Shown: positions 25,535 through 35,610, counted from the stretch's first letter. The stretch: DNA of 64,000 bases from Thiodiazotropha sp040506275 (GCA_040506275.1 JBEVXD010000002.1:62001-126000); one strand, 5' to 3'. Notes: generated by a model not told the origin, from the letters alone. Translations and numbers: made by a program.

Positions 25535-26514
25535 TAGACCCCAATTGTGCGGGATAAGACCACAACATCCTTACTGCCTTTATATAGGCTACTGACCAAT
25601 CTTTGGCTGTTATTTTCCATTCGTACAACCGTCTCCAACTGAAAAAAGTGACTGTCTACTGAGATCAATGGCTCGATCTCTTCAGATTTTACTTTATTTT
25701 CATCCAAAAGTTCTCTCAGTCTTGCGATAAAGGATGCCGGCTCTTTGAACGGGTTCTCTTCTCGCTCACTTATTAGCTGCTCTGCATGGGCTTCAGATAT
25801 GTCACTGATCAGACTTTGTAACACAATCTGATCAGCTGTGTTGACATTAATGGCGGTCTTTTCCGGCAGCGTGATGACATGGGGAGCCAGTTTTTCATAA
25901 CTCTCCTGGTCCATGTCTTTTATGAGTCTCAGTTCTGTAATGCTGGCCATAAATCCGTTTGCAGTCCGGTAGGGTGGGTCCTGGCTTAAATATTCCATAT
26001 CTTCTGCACCATCGGGGAAGGCGGTTTTAATATCACCATCCAGCCAGTCCCTGGTTGCCTGAGCAATAGATTCAGGCAATTCGAGTGCCACCAGCATGCG
26101 TTGGAATATTGCAAGCTGTACTTTAACCTGGTTCTCGGTTTCCTCTTCTGCATCATCTTCCAGGTAGAGGTTATTCAGGTTGAAACGGCCCTGGAGGTCT
26201 GTTGTCAGGGCTTGAACCTCTCCACCTTCGACTGGGGTTGGAGGAAGCTCTTGGGCCCAGTTCTCATCCAGGCCATCGTACTTCTTCCCCTCATCATCCT
26301 TTAGATCACGTATCAACATACCTCGGGACCAGGCTTCGCTTCCCAGCGTGTAGTAGTAGGCCTGGTCAGCCGCTTGTATATTGCCGGTTCTGCGGATGTT
26401 CAGTTGTAGACTATGGGTCATTGCCACAGCAGCAATAGAAGCCATGGCAACAATCACGATGGCAGTGATTAACGCGATACCCCTTTGTTTAGATTTAAGT
26501 CTGTGATGCATCAC
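25531..26514 (-). CDS. gspK: Minor pseudopilin GspK
   Basis: GspK caps the pseudopilus tip with GspI and GspJ. The 327-residue protein has the prepilin leader MMHHRLKSKQRG cleaved before IALITAIVIVAMASIAAVA; position +5 is Thr instead of Glu, which is normal for GspK, since the tip subunit does not need the Glu contact. The large globular domain includes LTDLQGRFNLNNL and the helix-hairpin-like INVNTADQIVLQSL. It starts 2 bases after the gspJ stop. Confidence 0.94.
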   Translation of the reverse strand: MMHHRLKSKQRGIALITAIVIVAMASIAAVAMTHSLQLNIRRTGNIQAADQAYYYTLGSEAWSRGMLIRDLKDDEGKKYDGLDENWAQELPPTPVEGGEVQALTTDLQGRFNLNNLYLEDDAEEETENQVKVQLAIFQRMLVALELPESIAQATRDWLDGDIKTAFPDGAEDMEYLSQDPPYRTANGFMASITELRLIKDMDQESYEKLAPHVITLPEKTAINVNTADQIVLQSLISDISEAHAEQLISEREENPFKEPASFIARLRELLDENKVKSEEIEPLISVDSHFFQLETVVRMENNSQRLVSSLYKGSKDVVVLSRTIGVY

Positions 26515-26516
26515 CG

Positions 26517-27209
26517 CTATTGGCTCTTCCCTTGATCATCAGTTTCGTCAGGTATGGGACGTGCCAGAGCAAACAGACGCCTTATTTTACCCCAATCCTT
26601 GAGTTCCAGGTTCATTTCAATGGCAATGGGTAAGCCAGGTTTCTTTCCTGAATCAGGATCAAATTTGTTAGGGGGCCATTGATTCTGCTTCTTCAGTTCA
26701 TGGTCAAAATAGACCAGCTCAAGCTCTTCAATGTTTTCGATCAATTTGTATCGGTGTGGCTCGCTATCCTGGGCTCTGTCCAATATTCGCCATGTCAGTC
26801 GATATAGGGTCTCTTCCTCGATTTGATAAGCTATCCTTTGCAGGTTACTGCGTGGTAATTTCATGGGATTAGCATAGCCGCCTCTGGTCAGCTCAAGAAG
26901 TGTACCTGAAAATCCTCCAGATACGATTGCCGCCAGTTCGTCACCATGCTGATCACGAATCGGTCTGTCGATTGCTTGTTCGATATCGCGCTGAATCAAG
27001 CTAAGTGCAAGCTGCAGCTGAGACATACGTTTGCTGTATTGGCTGGTCTGATGTTCTGTGTCGAGTACCACTTTGAGGCCAGAATAGGCGAAAGTCGCAA
27101 GGATCGCGAAGATGGTAATTGCAATCAACAGTTCGAGCAGAGTGAAACCCTGCTCGAATCGGCTGGGTAGGTCTCTATCATCGGTGTAATTATGAGATGA
27201 AACTGTCAT
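26517..27209 (-). CDS. gspJ: Minor pseudopilin GspJ
   Basis: A tip-complex pseudopilin. The 230-residue protein has a prepilin leader ending RFEQG and cleaved before FTLLELLIAITIFAILATF, with Glu at +5 as required for assembly. The family segments DIEQAIDRPIRD, GGYANPMKLPRSNLQRIAYQ and TLYRLTWRILDRAQDSEP follow. It shares one base with the gspI stop region and lies 2 bases before gspK. Confidence 0.94.
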   Translation of the reverse strand: MTVSSHNYTDDRDLPSRFEQGFTLLELLIAITIFAILATFAYSGLKVVLDTEHQTSQYSKRMSQLQLALSLIQRDIEQAIDRPIRDQHGDELAAIVSGGFSGTLLELTRGGYANPMKLPRSNLQRIAYQIEEETLYRLTWRILDRAQDSEPHRYKLIENIEELELVYFDHELKKQNQWPPNKFDPDSGKKPGLPIAIEMNLELKDWGKIRRLFALARPIPDETDDQGKSQ

Positions 27210-27634
27210 TAGATTGGTTGTGATAGAAAGCTGACTAGACGGGTTACGCTATTATCATCGTCTTTGTTTCGAAAAATGCGTATCTCAATCTGTCTGACAC
27301 GGTCATCCGGGGTTTTACTTATCTCCCGTTCCCAATACCACTTCTGCAGCCCCATCTCTTCATTGCCTTTCTTGGTTCCCGTAGCTGGCCACTTATTTTG
27401 GATTTGCAGTTCAGTAATCTGGTTCATTGCAACCCAATGGGCAAGGGTTTTATCTCGCAGATAAGCAACGTTCATCGATTGATTTGATGCGACGGCAATA
27501 ATAGAGGAGAGGGCAATAGCCAGAATCGCCAGTGCGATCAAAATCTCTAGCAGGGTAAAGCCTTTACTGCGGCATCCTGCCGAAGGCTTAAAGCTGGGAC
27601 TGTGATGTGACTGTTTTCGATTAGGGTGAGACAT
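27209..27634 (-). CDS. gspI: Minor pseudopilin GspI
   Basis: Tip-complex pseudopilin, about 141 residues. The leader ends CRSKG and is cleaved before FTLLEILIALAILAIALSS, with Glu at +5. MNVAYLRDKTLAHWVAMNQI is the typical downstream segment, in which a conserved Trp lies in WVAMN. I chose ATG 27634, which overlaps the gspH end by 14 bases and reads MSHPNRKQ; an in-frame ATG at 27661 is also possible. Confidence 0.92.
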   Translation of the reverse strand: MSHPNRKQSHHSPSFKPSAGCRSKGFTLLEILIALAILAIALSSIIAVASNQSMNVAYLRDKTLAHWVAMNQITELQIQNKWPATGTKKGNEEMGLQKWYWEREISKTPDDRVRQIEIRIFRNKDDDNSVTRLVSFLSQPI

Positions 27635-28172
27635 GTTCCAGAGAGAGCTCTCCAAGCTCATTGCCTGTCAATCGATAGTAACTCTCAACAAGCTCAGAGC
27701 TGATTTTTATATCGAAGGAGGTCATCTCCCCACTATTCAGTAGTATGATCTCCGGTGTCCTTTTCTCTTCGTCATCACCTTCGGGAAGTGCGGTGGCGAC
27801 ACTGATCTCCAGCTCCTCTGGCAGCTGACGCTCACGAAAAAGCGTATCTGATACCACTTCCCACTCTCCCTCATTGAGGCTAAGGAAGCCATAGCTTTCC
27901 TCAGTGATATCCACACCGATTAGCACCGATCTGAGCAGGGCCTCTTCACTGGCCAACTCAATTAGACTGGTAAGTCGTTGGGATTCATCTTTCAGCATGT
28001 CGGCTGGTCCGTTGCGACCAAATGAGATAGCGACATAGTTGATCAAAATCCCGATTATGACCACCACGACCATTACCTCGATCAGGGTGAAGCCCATTCC
28101 CAATCGTTTCCGAGTGCGCGTTATAGGTGCGCTCGAATGCATGCGGTTCGTTAATTGATGGAGAGGATTCAC
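27621..28172 (-). CDS. gspH: Minor pseudopilin GspH
   Basis: GspH connects the tip complex to the GspG shaft. The 183-residue protein has a leader ending KRLGMG, cleaved before FTLIEVMVVVVIIGILINYVA, with Glu at +5, followed by SQRLTSLIELASEEALLRSVLIGVDI, typical of GspH with GSPH-type beta domain ending near EIILLNSGEM. It overlaps gspG by 4 bases. Confidence 0.93.
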   Translation of the reverse strand: MNPLHQLTNRMHSSAPITRTRKRLGMGFTLIEVMVVVVIIGILINYVAISFGRNGPADMLKDESQRLTSLIELASEEALLRSVLIGVDITEESYGFLSLNEGEWEVVSDTLFRERQLPEELEISVATALPEGDDEEKRTPEIILLNSGEMTSFDIKISSELVESYYRLTGNELGELSLEHVSP

Positions 28173-28657
28173 TCCAGATTCCAGTTACCAAGGTCATCGT
28201 CAGTTGATTGGAGATCCAGGCCGGCTGAGTAGATGTCGATAACGCCATGGGTGCCAGGGCTCAGAAACAGATAAGGATTGCCCCACGGATCCATAGGAAG
28301 TCTGTCCAGATATCCACCCTCTTTCCAGTTTCTGGGTTCCGGGGAATCGGACGGCTTGTTGACCAGGGCTTCAAGTCCCTGATCGGTTGTTGGATAGATC
28401 ATGTTATCCAGGCGATAGAGATTCAGAGATGCTTCCAGTGCGCGGATGTCACTTTTTGCTTTTGTGATTCGAGCCTGCTCTGGCCTATCCATGATTTTAG
28501 GCACGACTATTGCAGCGAGGATGCTCAAAATGACCACCACAACCATCACTTCTATGAGCGTGAACCCACTGAAATTTCGAGAATATTTTCCTCGTTTTGT
28601 GAAATTGCCCTTGGCTGTTCTATGGAAGGAGAGAGGGGAGACTGCATTGATGGTCAT
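28169..28657 (-). CDS. gspG: Major pseudopilin GspG
   Basis: GspG is the main pseudopilus subunit. The 162-residue protein has a rather long basic leader (about 31 residues, ending NFSG), cleaved before FTLIEVMVVVVILSILAAI with Glu at +5. The conserved PEQARITKAKSDIRALEASL, YPTTDQGLEALV and LPMDPWGNPYLFLSPG, and the C-terminal Asp-rich loop (STDDDLGNW) that binds calcium in homologues, are all present. It is the first gene of the operon. A shorter start is possible, but no internal Met precedes the cleavage site. Confidence 0.95.
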   Translation of the reverse strand: MTINAVSPLSFHRTAKGNFTKRGKYSRNFSGFTLIEVMVVVVILSILAAIVVPKIMDRPEQARITKAKSDIRALEASLNLYRLDNMIYPTTDQGLEALVNKPSDSPEPRNWKEGGYLDRLPMDPWGNPYLFLSPGTHGVIDIYSAGLDLQSTDDDLGNWNLE

Positions 28658-29295
28658 ATGGTTGAACCCGTTTCAAATTTCCGTGTTGATCGATAGTAAA
28701 GGTGGGCTATTATCAGGGGAATATGGGTCAGAATCCAGATTCCTGTTAAAAAGCACTCTGATAGGGTGAATCACTTCACTAACTTTGTATACTATAGCGG
28801 CTGTGATCAAAGACTGGCATCGGAACGGCGAGGAAATATCAATCATACTCAATCACCAAATCAGTAGCTTAGGGCTGCGCAAGTGATACCTTTCAAGAGT
28901 TCAGTTGGTGTAGAAACGCCTACGTTTTTCAATTGCTCTGTCGACTATTGACACAATTCGTATCAATTCATGCAGTTATCAGTTGTTACACTAAAAAAAA
29001 CCACGAAATGGAATTGACTCATAAGAGAACCAGATACCAGGTGAATGAAGGAGCTATCATCACCAAAGGTTTACTGATCGGAATGGATATGCCATTCCCA
29101 GGCAATTGACCAAATTGTTTCTCATCACCCTAAATTTTCGAACTGCATGGGAACCACGCCATCTACCCGGTACAAATCAAGACTGTATACAACCTTTTTG
29201 GATGTCGGGTTTACTAGCCCACAGTTGTATGTCATTGCCGGCATGTAAAAGTTCAGTGCGGATTGTGGATCACCCGAGCCACTGAGGATGACTGT
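28658..29295. other. Divergent promoter region between gspG and prsK
   Basis: This 638-base gap must hold the promoters of both the gsp operon (minus) and the prs operon (plus). I see a TTGACA at 28952-28957 without a convincing -10, and a 7-bp hairpin GGAATGG/CCATTCC at 29080-29098. A 33-codon ORF at 29008-29109 is mentioned under findings. No sigma-54 (GG-N10-GC) site is clear. Confidence 0.35.
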
Positions 29296-31401
29296 TTGAC
29301 TATCGGAATAATCGGTTACACTTTTTCGGCATCTCTGTTTTTGCTTTTCAGTGTTCTACTGCTGACAAGTTGGCGTGGACGTATAGAAGGCACCTACCTG
29401 CTTATTGCCTCGGCCACATCGACCTGCTGGGCTCTGACTGCCATCGCATTCCAGGTGCAGGAATCGACTCTCACCGTTAATACTTACCATCTATTTGAAA
29501 TAGCAAAGAATATTGCATGGTTTGCCTTTCTGTTTCGACTCCTGAAAACACTCAAAACTGCAGCAGGGGGTGAGGCTGGTCTTTTACGTTACGCACCGGT
29601 TGTCATATTTTCCATTTCTGCCTTGCTACTTGGCGTTGAATTGGTGGCACAACTGTTTCCCGGTGTTCGTAACTGGGGGGGGACAGCCAGCTTTCAGTTG
29701 GTTGGACATTTAGGGTTTGCTGTAGCCGGCCTGATATTAATTGAGCAACTCTATCGTAGTACCCGTCCGGAGATGCGCTGGGCGGTGAAATACCTTTATA
29801 TAGGGATGGGAACGCTTTTTGTTTACGACTTCTTCCTCTATGCAGATGCTTTGATGTTTAAGCAGGTAGATGTCGCCCTGTGGCAGGCCAGGGGCTTTAC
29901 CAGTGCCCTGGTTGCCCCATTTGTGGCCGTGGCAGCAACACGAAACCCGAGTTGGTCTGTACGTGTTTTTGTCTCCAGACAGGTGGTGTTTCATGCCACA
30001 ACACTGCTTGCAGCAGGTGGGTATCTGATCCTGATGGCTGCTGTGGGGTATTACATACGCTATTACGGGGGTACCTGGGGTAAGGCAACTCAAATCGCAT
30101 TTGTATTTACAGGGATCTCATTTCTGGCAGTTGTACTGTTTTCAGGCACCATACGGGCAAAACTGAAAGTTTTTGTTAATAAACACTTTTTTAGCTACAA
30201 ATATGATTGGCGAGATGAGTGGTTGAGAGTGGTGCAGACCCTCTCAGAAGGGCCGGGTGGTGACGAAATACGTACCCGTGTCGTTCAGGCCATCTCTGAT
30301 TCAGTGGAAGCGCAAGGCGGCTATCTATGGATTTTGAGTGACGATGGCCGATACCAATGCATCAGCCACTGGCAGGTGCCAGATCTGAGCTTTGATATAG
30401 AGTCCAGCAGTAAGCTGATCCGCTATTTCCAGATCAGTGATTGGATTATTGACATGGATGAGTTGTCAAAATTTCCTGAACGTTACGATAATTTATCCCT
30501 TGATCCTCAGATGTCTGCCATCGAAGGTGCCTGGTTGATCGTGCCTATCAAACACCATGATGCCCTGATAGGATTTGTCCTGCTTGTCAGATCACAAACC
30601 TATCTCTCAATCAATTGGGAAGACCGGGACCTGATCAAGGCAGCTGCAAAACAGGCAGGCGGCTATCTGGCTTTGCTGCAAACCTCAGAGGCATTGAACC
30701 GAGCCAATCAGTTCGAGGCTTTCAATCGACTCTCTGCTTTCGTTGTGCATGACCTGAAAAACCTGATTGCACAGCTTGAATTGGTCGTTAAAAATGCTGA
30801 GCGACATAAAAACAATCCAGAATTTATGGATGATGCAGTAAAGACCATTGGTAATGCTGTCAATAAAATGGGGCGACTACTTGCCCAGTTGAGACAAGGA
30901 CGATTTGAATCGACGAAAACCAAACAGTTTTATATTGAGGAGTCTGCAGCTCAAGCAGTCAATGAACTGTATACCTATGAGCCTAGGCCGAAGTTATGTA
31001 TTAAACACAATTATCTCGAAATTATTGCTGATAAAGATCGATTCACGGCGATAATGGTGCACATGATTAAAAATGCACAGGAAGCGACCGATACAGACGG
31101 TGAGGTTAATGTCACTGTCGAGAAAAGGGTTGAGAATGCAATCATCACCATCCAGGATAACGGCTCTGGCATGGAGGATAAATTCATTAAGGAGAGGTTG
31201 TTTCGTCCCTTTCAAACTACCAAGGGAAATGCTGGGATGGGTATCGGTGTTTATGAAACAAGAGAGTATGTTAATTCACTAAAAGGAAGTCTGAGTGTGG
31301 AGAGTCATATTGGCAAGGGAACCAGCTTCACAATTTCCATTCCGTTGAACCAATCCAAATCTGCAGCAGACAAACAGTCTGATGCAACTGTAGAGGCTTA
31401 A
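29296..31401 (+). CDS. prsK: PEP-CTERM system histidine kinase PrsK
   Basis: A membrane sensor kinase of the XrtA system (TIGR02916-like). The N-terminal half has about eight hydrophobic helices (FLLFSVLLLTSWRGRIEG onward), then a GAF domain (about 300-460). The dimerisation/phospho-acceptor helix has FVVHDLKNLIAQLELVVKNA with the phospho-His, and the HATPase domain has NAQEATDTDGEVNV, DNGSGM and GMGIGVYE. I start at TTG 29296 because GAGG lies about 8 bases upstream and the following MTIGIIGYTFSA matches the family start; TTG 29263 is an alternative. prsR follows after 4 bases. Likely signal: envelope or exopolysaccharide state, unknown in detail. Confidence 0.9.
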   Translation: MTIGIIGYTFSASLFLLFSVLLLTSWRGRIEGTYLLIASATSTCWALTAIAFQVQESTLTVNTYHLFEIAKNIAWFAFLFRLLKTLKTAAGGEAGLLRYAPVVIFSISALLLGVELVAQLFPGVRNWGGTASFQLVGHLGFAVAGLILIEQLYRSTRPEMRWAVKYLYIGMGTLFVYDFFLYADALMFKQVDVALWQARGFTSALVAPFVAVAATRNPSWSVRVFVSRQVVFHATTLLAAGGYLILMAAVGYYIRYYGGTWGKATQIAFVFTGISFLAVVLFSGTIRAKLKVFVNKHFFSYKYDWRDEWLRVVQTLSEGPGGDEIRTRVVQAISDSVEAQGGYLWILSDDGRYQCISHWQVPDLSFDIESSSKLIRYFQISDWIIDMDELSKFPERYDNLSLDPQMSAIEGAWLIVPIKHHDALIGFVLLVRSQTYLSINWEDRDLIKAAAKQAGGYLALLQTSEALNRANQFEAFNRLSAFVVHDLKNLIAQLELVVKNAERHKNNPEFMDDAVKTIGNAVNKMGRLLAQLRQGRFESTKTKQFYIEESAAQAVNELYTYEPRPKLCIKHNYLEIIADKDRFTAIMVHMIKNAQEATDTDGEVNVTVEKRVENAIITIQDNGSGMEDKFIKERLFRPFQTTKGNAGMGIGVYETREYVNSLKGSLSVESHIGKGTSFTISIPLNQSKSAADKQSDATVEA

Positions 31402-31405
31402 TTGC

Positions 31406-32767
31406 GTGAGTAAAGTCAACAATCAACTAAAACCACTTATCATTGTCGAGGATGACCCAGGACTTCAGAGTCAGTTGAAATGGAGTTTTGATGGTTATGA
31501 TGTCCATATTGCAGGCGATCGCGCAAGTGCTATAAACCTGTTGAGAAAAACAACAGCACCCGTAGTTACTCTGGATCTTGGATTACCTCCCGACCCCACG
31601 AATGTTAGTGAGGGATTTGCAACTCTGCAGGAAATTCTTACTCTCATGCCACAGACGAAAATCATTGTGGTGACTGGAAATGATGATCGGGAAAATGCCC
31701 TCAAAGCCATTGATCTGGGTGCTTATGATTTCTATCAAAAGCCGATAGATCCAGATGTGCTACGCGTGATCATTGAACGTGCCTATCATGTACATGGTCT
31801 GGAAGAGGAGAATAGAGGGCTGAACAAAATGCAACGCTACTCACCATTGGACGGTGTGGTGGCGAATAGTCCTGAAATGATCGAACTCTGTCGGGTTATT
31901 GAAAAGGTCAGCCCAACTAGCATCACTGCCCTGTTACTGGGGGAAAGTGGTACTGGTAAAGAGGTACTGGCCAGAGCAATTCACGGCTTGAGTGATAGGA
32001 GTGATAAAAAATTTGCTGCAATAAACTGTGCTTCAATTCCTGAGAATCTTCTTGAAAGTGAACTCTATGGCTATGAAAAGGGTGCTTTTACCGGGGCTAC
32101 CAAGCGGACTATAGGAAAGATAGAGTCGGCCAATGGCGGAACCCTTTTTCTCGATGAAATTGGCGACATGCCAATTGGACTGCAGGCTAAAATGTTGCGT
32201 TTTCTGCAAGAAAGAGTGATTGAGCGGATCGGTGGGCGAGACGAGATACCTGTTGATATTAGGGTGGTATGTGCCACAAACCAGGATCTTGAAGAGAAGA
32301 TAGAGCGCGGTGAGTTCCGTGAAGATCTCTATTACAGAATCAGTGAGATAATCATCAATATTCCACCTTTAAGGGAGAGGGCAGGGGATGCTGTACTGTT
32401 GGCCTGGTCATTTCTATCCAAATACGCCAAACAAAATGGCTCCAAGGTGAATGGTTTTACAACTGAGGCTTTGAAAGCAATCGAGGAGTATAAATGGCCA
32501 GGGAATGTGCGAGAACTGGAAAACCGAATTAAACGAGCAGTGGTCATGGCTGATGATCAATTGATAGCGCCAGGGGAGCTTCAACTGAATACAGAGGGGG
32601 GGGATACCATGCCTATCAATCTGAGAGCAGTCAGAGAACATGCTGAAGCGCGAGCGATTATCCGGGCAATGAGTTATGTTGGAGGGAATGTCTCCAAGGC
32701 AGCAGATCTGTTGGGTGTCAGCAGACCGACACTCTACGATCTAGTGAATAAATACGGTTTGAAATAG
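31406..32767 (+). CDS. prsR: PEP-CTERM system sigma-54 response regulator PrsR
   Basis: An NtrC-type activator, partner of PrsK (TIGR02915-like). The 453-residue protein has a receiver domain with D57 as phospho-acceptor, the AAA+ domain with Walker A GESGTGKE, the sigma-54-contacting GAFTGA loop, Walker B TLFLDEIGD, and a Fis-type helix-turn-helix at the end (GNVSKAADLLGVSRPTLYDL). GTG 31406 gives the family-like start MSKVN. Known family role: activating sigma-54 promoters of PEP-CTERM and exopolysaccharide genes. prsT follows after 62 bases. Confidence 0.93.
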   Translation: MSKVNNQLKPLIIVEDDPGLQSQLKWSFDGYDVHIAGDRASAINLLRKTTAPVVTLDLGLPPDPTNVSEGFATLQEILTLMPQTKIIVVTGNDDRENALKAIDLGAYDFYQKPIDPDVLRVIIERAYHVHGLEEENRGLNKMQRYSPLDGVVANSPEMIELCRVIEKVSPTSITALLLGESGTGKEVLARAIHGLSDRSDKKFAAINCASIPENLLESELYGYEKGAFTGATKRTIGKIESANGGTLFLDEIGDMPIGLQAKMLRFLQERVIERIGGRDEIPVDIRVVCATNQDLEEKIERGEFREDLYYRISEIIINIPPLRERAGDAVLLAWSFLSKYAKQNGSKVNGFTTEALKAIEEYKWPGNVRELENRIKRAVVMADDQLIAPGELQLNTEGGDTMPINLRAVREHAEARAIIRAMSYVGGNVSKAADLLGVSRPTLYDLVNKYGLK

Positions 32768-32829
32768 AGAAGATATTTAGGATGCAGTTACACTTAATGA
32801 AATACATGGTTAGTTACAGGAATCAATCA

Positions 32830-35607
32830 ATGAAAATATTTCTCTCGCTACTGATCACGGTAGTTTTGCTGTTGTCAGGCTGTTCCGGAGGTGTCAGTGA
32901 AGAGAAGCGATTTCAGGATGCATCAGCAAGTTATTCGAATAAGGAATTTTCTAAAGCAGTTATTGAACTCAAAAATTTATTACAAGCTAATTCTGACCAT
33001 CAGTCTGCAAGGATCCTACTTGCAAAAAGCTATCTCGCACTGGGTGATGGAAGTTCAGCAGAAAAGGAGATCAATAGCATCAATGTTTCTCAGGAAGTCG
33101 GTAGTGAGGTCAAACAGATCATTATCAGCGCTTGGGAATTGCAGGGAAAGCACAGGAATATAATTGAAAAATATGAGGAAGGTTACTTTTCCGGTCTCGA
33201 TAAGAAATCCCAAAATAGTAAAGTTGCAAATTCATATATCCATCTTCGTCAGCCTGAAAAGGCAGACAAACTGGCTCAGGAACTATTACAAATTGAGCAA
33301 AACAGTGTTGATGCACTTGTCGTTCGGGCTAAAGCGGCAAGCATGCGCGATGATGATGAATCGGCAATTGAATATCTCAACAAAGCCATCGCTATGGATG
33401 CTGAAAATCATCAGGTGTGGCGTGCCTTGGGGGGGATACAATCAAAATTACAGGAGTTCGACCAGGCGATTGAGTCTTTGAAGCGGGCAATCTCACTGGC
33501 CAGACCGGAAGATTCTAAACAGGAGCGTTTTCTCACTAAGGTTTCGCTGATTCAACTACTTGTACAGAAATCCAAATTCGATGAGAGCAAACAGTATCTA
33601 GAGGAACTGAAGCGCGGCTATAAGAGCAACCCGATCGTTGGTTATTTGTCAGGATTACACAACTATGTCGACAAACAATATGACGCCGCTAAAACTGACC
33701 TGATGGAAGTTCAAACTGCCTTACCCGATCATCTGCCAACCGTTCTACTACTGGGGGCAACCCATTTCGCGGAAAATAACCTGGAACAGGCAAATGTGCT
33801 GCTAGCACGTTATGTCAATCGGGTGCCAACACATCTACAGGCGAGAAAGCTATTAGGCGAAATTAAACTTAGACTCAATAAGCCTCAGGAAGCGTTAAGA
33901 ATTCTCAAGTCTTCAGGTGAACAGCAAAGAGATTATGAGCTGCTCTCTATGATTGGCTCCGCAGCGAGTCAGTCTGGTGATTATCTGCAGGGAGTAGAGT
34001 ATCTGAAGAAAGCGGTTAAGTCCCACCCGGAAAATACACGCATTCGTGAAGAGCTGGCAAAACTCTACCTGAGCCAAGGTGCAGTGGATGACGCTATTGC
34101 CGAGTTAGAACAGATGGAGAGTTCGCAGCAGGGTAACAGCAGTAATCTACTGATCCTCTCGTATCTGAAGAAGCAGGATATCCAATCAGCCAGAAAGCAA
34201 TCAGATCAGGTCTTCGCCGGAGACCGGACGCTAACTGCCACAGATCTCTATCTTCGAGCAGTAATCGAGCTGTTATCAGGCAATCGGCGTGAAGCACGGA
34301 TTAACCTGAACAAGGCAGTGGAGAAAGATGCAGCCTACACACCTGCGCTTGTTGCCCTTGGGAGAATGGATCTAGAGGATGGAAGATTGGGTGAAGGCAG
34401 TGAGCATCTAAATCTTGTGTTGGCGACAGATCCTTACAACACACACGCAATGCTATTGTTGGCACAGATAAGTGAACGCTCAGGACAACAGAGCGAATCC
34501 CTAAAATGGTTGGACAGAGCGGCTCAATCATCAAGAAATACTAGTCTGCCCCGAATTATCATCGCCCGTTATTATTTGCGAACAAAGCAAGCGAAAAAGG
34601 CAGCTGAATATCTGGATGATCCAGCCCTGCGAGAGAGTGAAAATCCGGCCATCCTCTCTTTGATTGCTGAAATGGATCAACAGACAGGCAATCACAAGCA
34701 GGCGGAATCACTGATTAAACGGATGATCAATATCAATCCTGACAATCAGGATGCTTTTCTGCAGTTAGCCGATCTACAGAGTAAACGTGGAGACTATAAG
34801 TCTGCACAGTCAACACTCGACAAGGCCAGGCCTTTGTCACAGAAGGGGCTATTGCTGCAGTTCAAGATTGCACTCGCCGATAAGCGATTTGGTAAAGCCG
34901 AATCTGTTGCAAAGGCACTGATCAGTAAGCCCGAGACTAAGTATACAGGAATCGTACTGCTCGCAGGTGTGGCTCAAGCCAGAGGCCGACCGCAGACAGC
35001 GATATCCCAATTGAAAAAACATCTATCTCCAGAGGCACCTTTTGTTCTCTATCAGAAGTTGGCTGATCTGTATGCCATGAACGGAGATATCAACTCAGCA
35101 ACAGCACTACTCGCCCGTCGGATCGAGACAAAACCAGGTGGAGATAACCAGTCAAAATTGGCATTGGCGATGATCTATCAGTCCGATGGAAAGGTTGATA
35201 GTGCTGTAAAACTCTACAATGAGCTATTATCGGATGAACCAGAGAATATTGTGGCGTTGAATAATGCGGCACTGTTGATATTTGATTCCAAACCAGAAAG
35301 AGCACTGAATTTAGCGCGCAGGGCGTTTGAACGTGTTGGTGATTCATCCCTGGCGGTTACTGATACCTACGCCTGGCTTAAGCACCAGACAGGGGATACC
35401 AAGGCAGCCCTTAATTTGATAAGACCAATTTTGAATAGAACATCTGATCCATCAATACTCTATCATTATGCCGCTATGCTGGTGGAAGAGGGGCAGAAGG
35501 GAGAGGCACGTGAAATTCTTGAGTCTGTTTTTAAGGATAATCAGCATTTTCAGGAATCCATAGAAGCCAAACAGTTGTTAAGTGAGTTATCATCCGCAAA
35601 TGGTTAG
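32830..35607 (+). CDS. prsT: PEP-CTERM system TPR-repeat lipoprotein PrsT
   Basis: A 925-residue lipoprotein (TIGR02917-like). The signal peptide MKIFLSLLITVVLLLSGC has Cys 18 followed by Ser, favouring the outer membrane. The rest is a long series of TPR units, for example KFDESKQYLEELKRGYKSNP, GDYLQGVEYLKKAVKSHPEN and KQAESLIKRMININPDNQD. ATG 32830 is preferred because AGGA lies 8 bases upstream and the lipobox then sits at normal distance; ATG 32782 would add 16 residues. It probably scaffolds exopolysaccharide export or PEP-CTERM protein sorting. It is third in the prsK-R-T operon, and a repeat element starts 4 bases after the stop. Confidence 0.92.
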   Translation: MKIFLSLLITVVLLLSGCSGGVSEEKRFQDASASYSNKEFSKAVIELKNLLQANSDHQSARILLAKSYLALGDGSSAEKEINSINVSQEVGSEVKQIIISAWELQGKHRNIIEKYEEGYFSGLDKKSQNSKVANSYIHLRQPEKADKLAQELLQIEQNSVDALVVRAKAASMRDDDESAIEYLNKAIAMDAENHQVWRALGGIQSKLQEFDQAIESLKRAISLARPEDSKQERFLTKVSLIQLLVQKSKFDESKQYLEELKRGYKSNPIVGYLSGLHNYVDKQYDAAKTDLMEVQTALPDHLPTVLLLGATHFAENNLEQANVLLARYVNRVPTHLQARKLLGEIKLRLNKPQEALRILKSSGEQQRDYELLSMIGSAASQSGDYLQGVEYLKKAVKSHPENTRIREELAKLYLSQGAVDDAIAELEQMESSQQGNSSNLLILSYLKKQDIQSARKQSDQVFAGDRTLTATDLYLRAVIELLSGNRREARINLNKAVEKDAAYTPALVALGRMDLEDGRLGEGSEHLNLVLATDPYNTHAMLLLAQISERSGQQSESLKWLDRAAQSSRNTSLPRIIIARYYLRTKQAKKAAEYLDDPALRESENPAILSLIAEMDQQTGNHKQAESLIKRMININPDNQDAFLQLADLQSKRGDYKSAQSTLDKARPLSQKGLLLQFKIALADKRFGKAESVAKALISKPETKYTGIVLLAGVAQARGRPQTAISQLKKHLSPEAPFVLYQKLADLYAMNGDINSATALLARRIETKPGGDNQSKLALAMIYQSDGKVDSAVKLYNELLSDEPENIVALNNAALLIFDSKPERALNLARRAFERVGDSSLAVTDTYAWLKHQTGDTKAALNLIRPILNRTSDPSILYHYAAMLVEEGQKGEAREILESVFKDNQHFQESIEAKQLLSELSSANG

Positions 35608-35610
35608 AAC

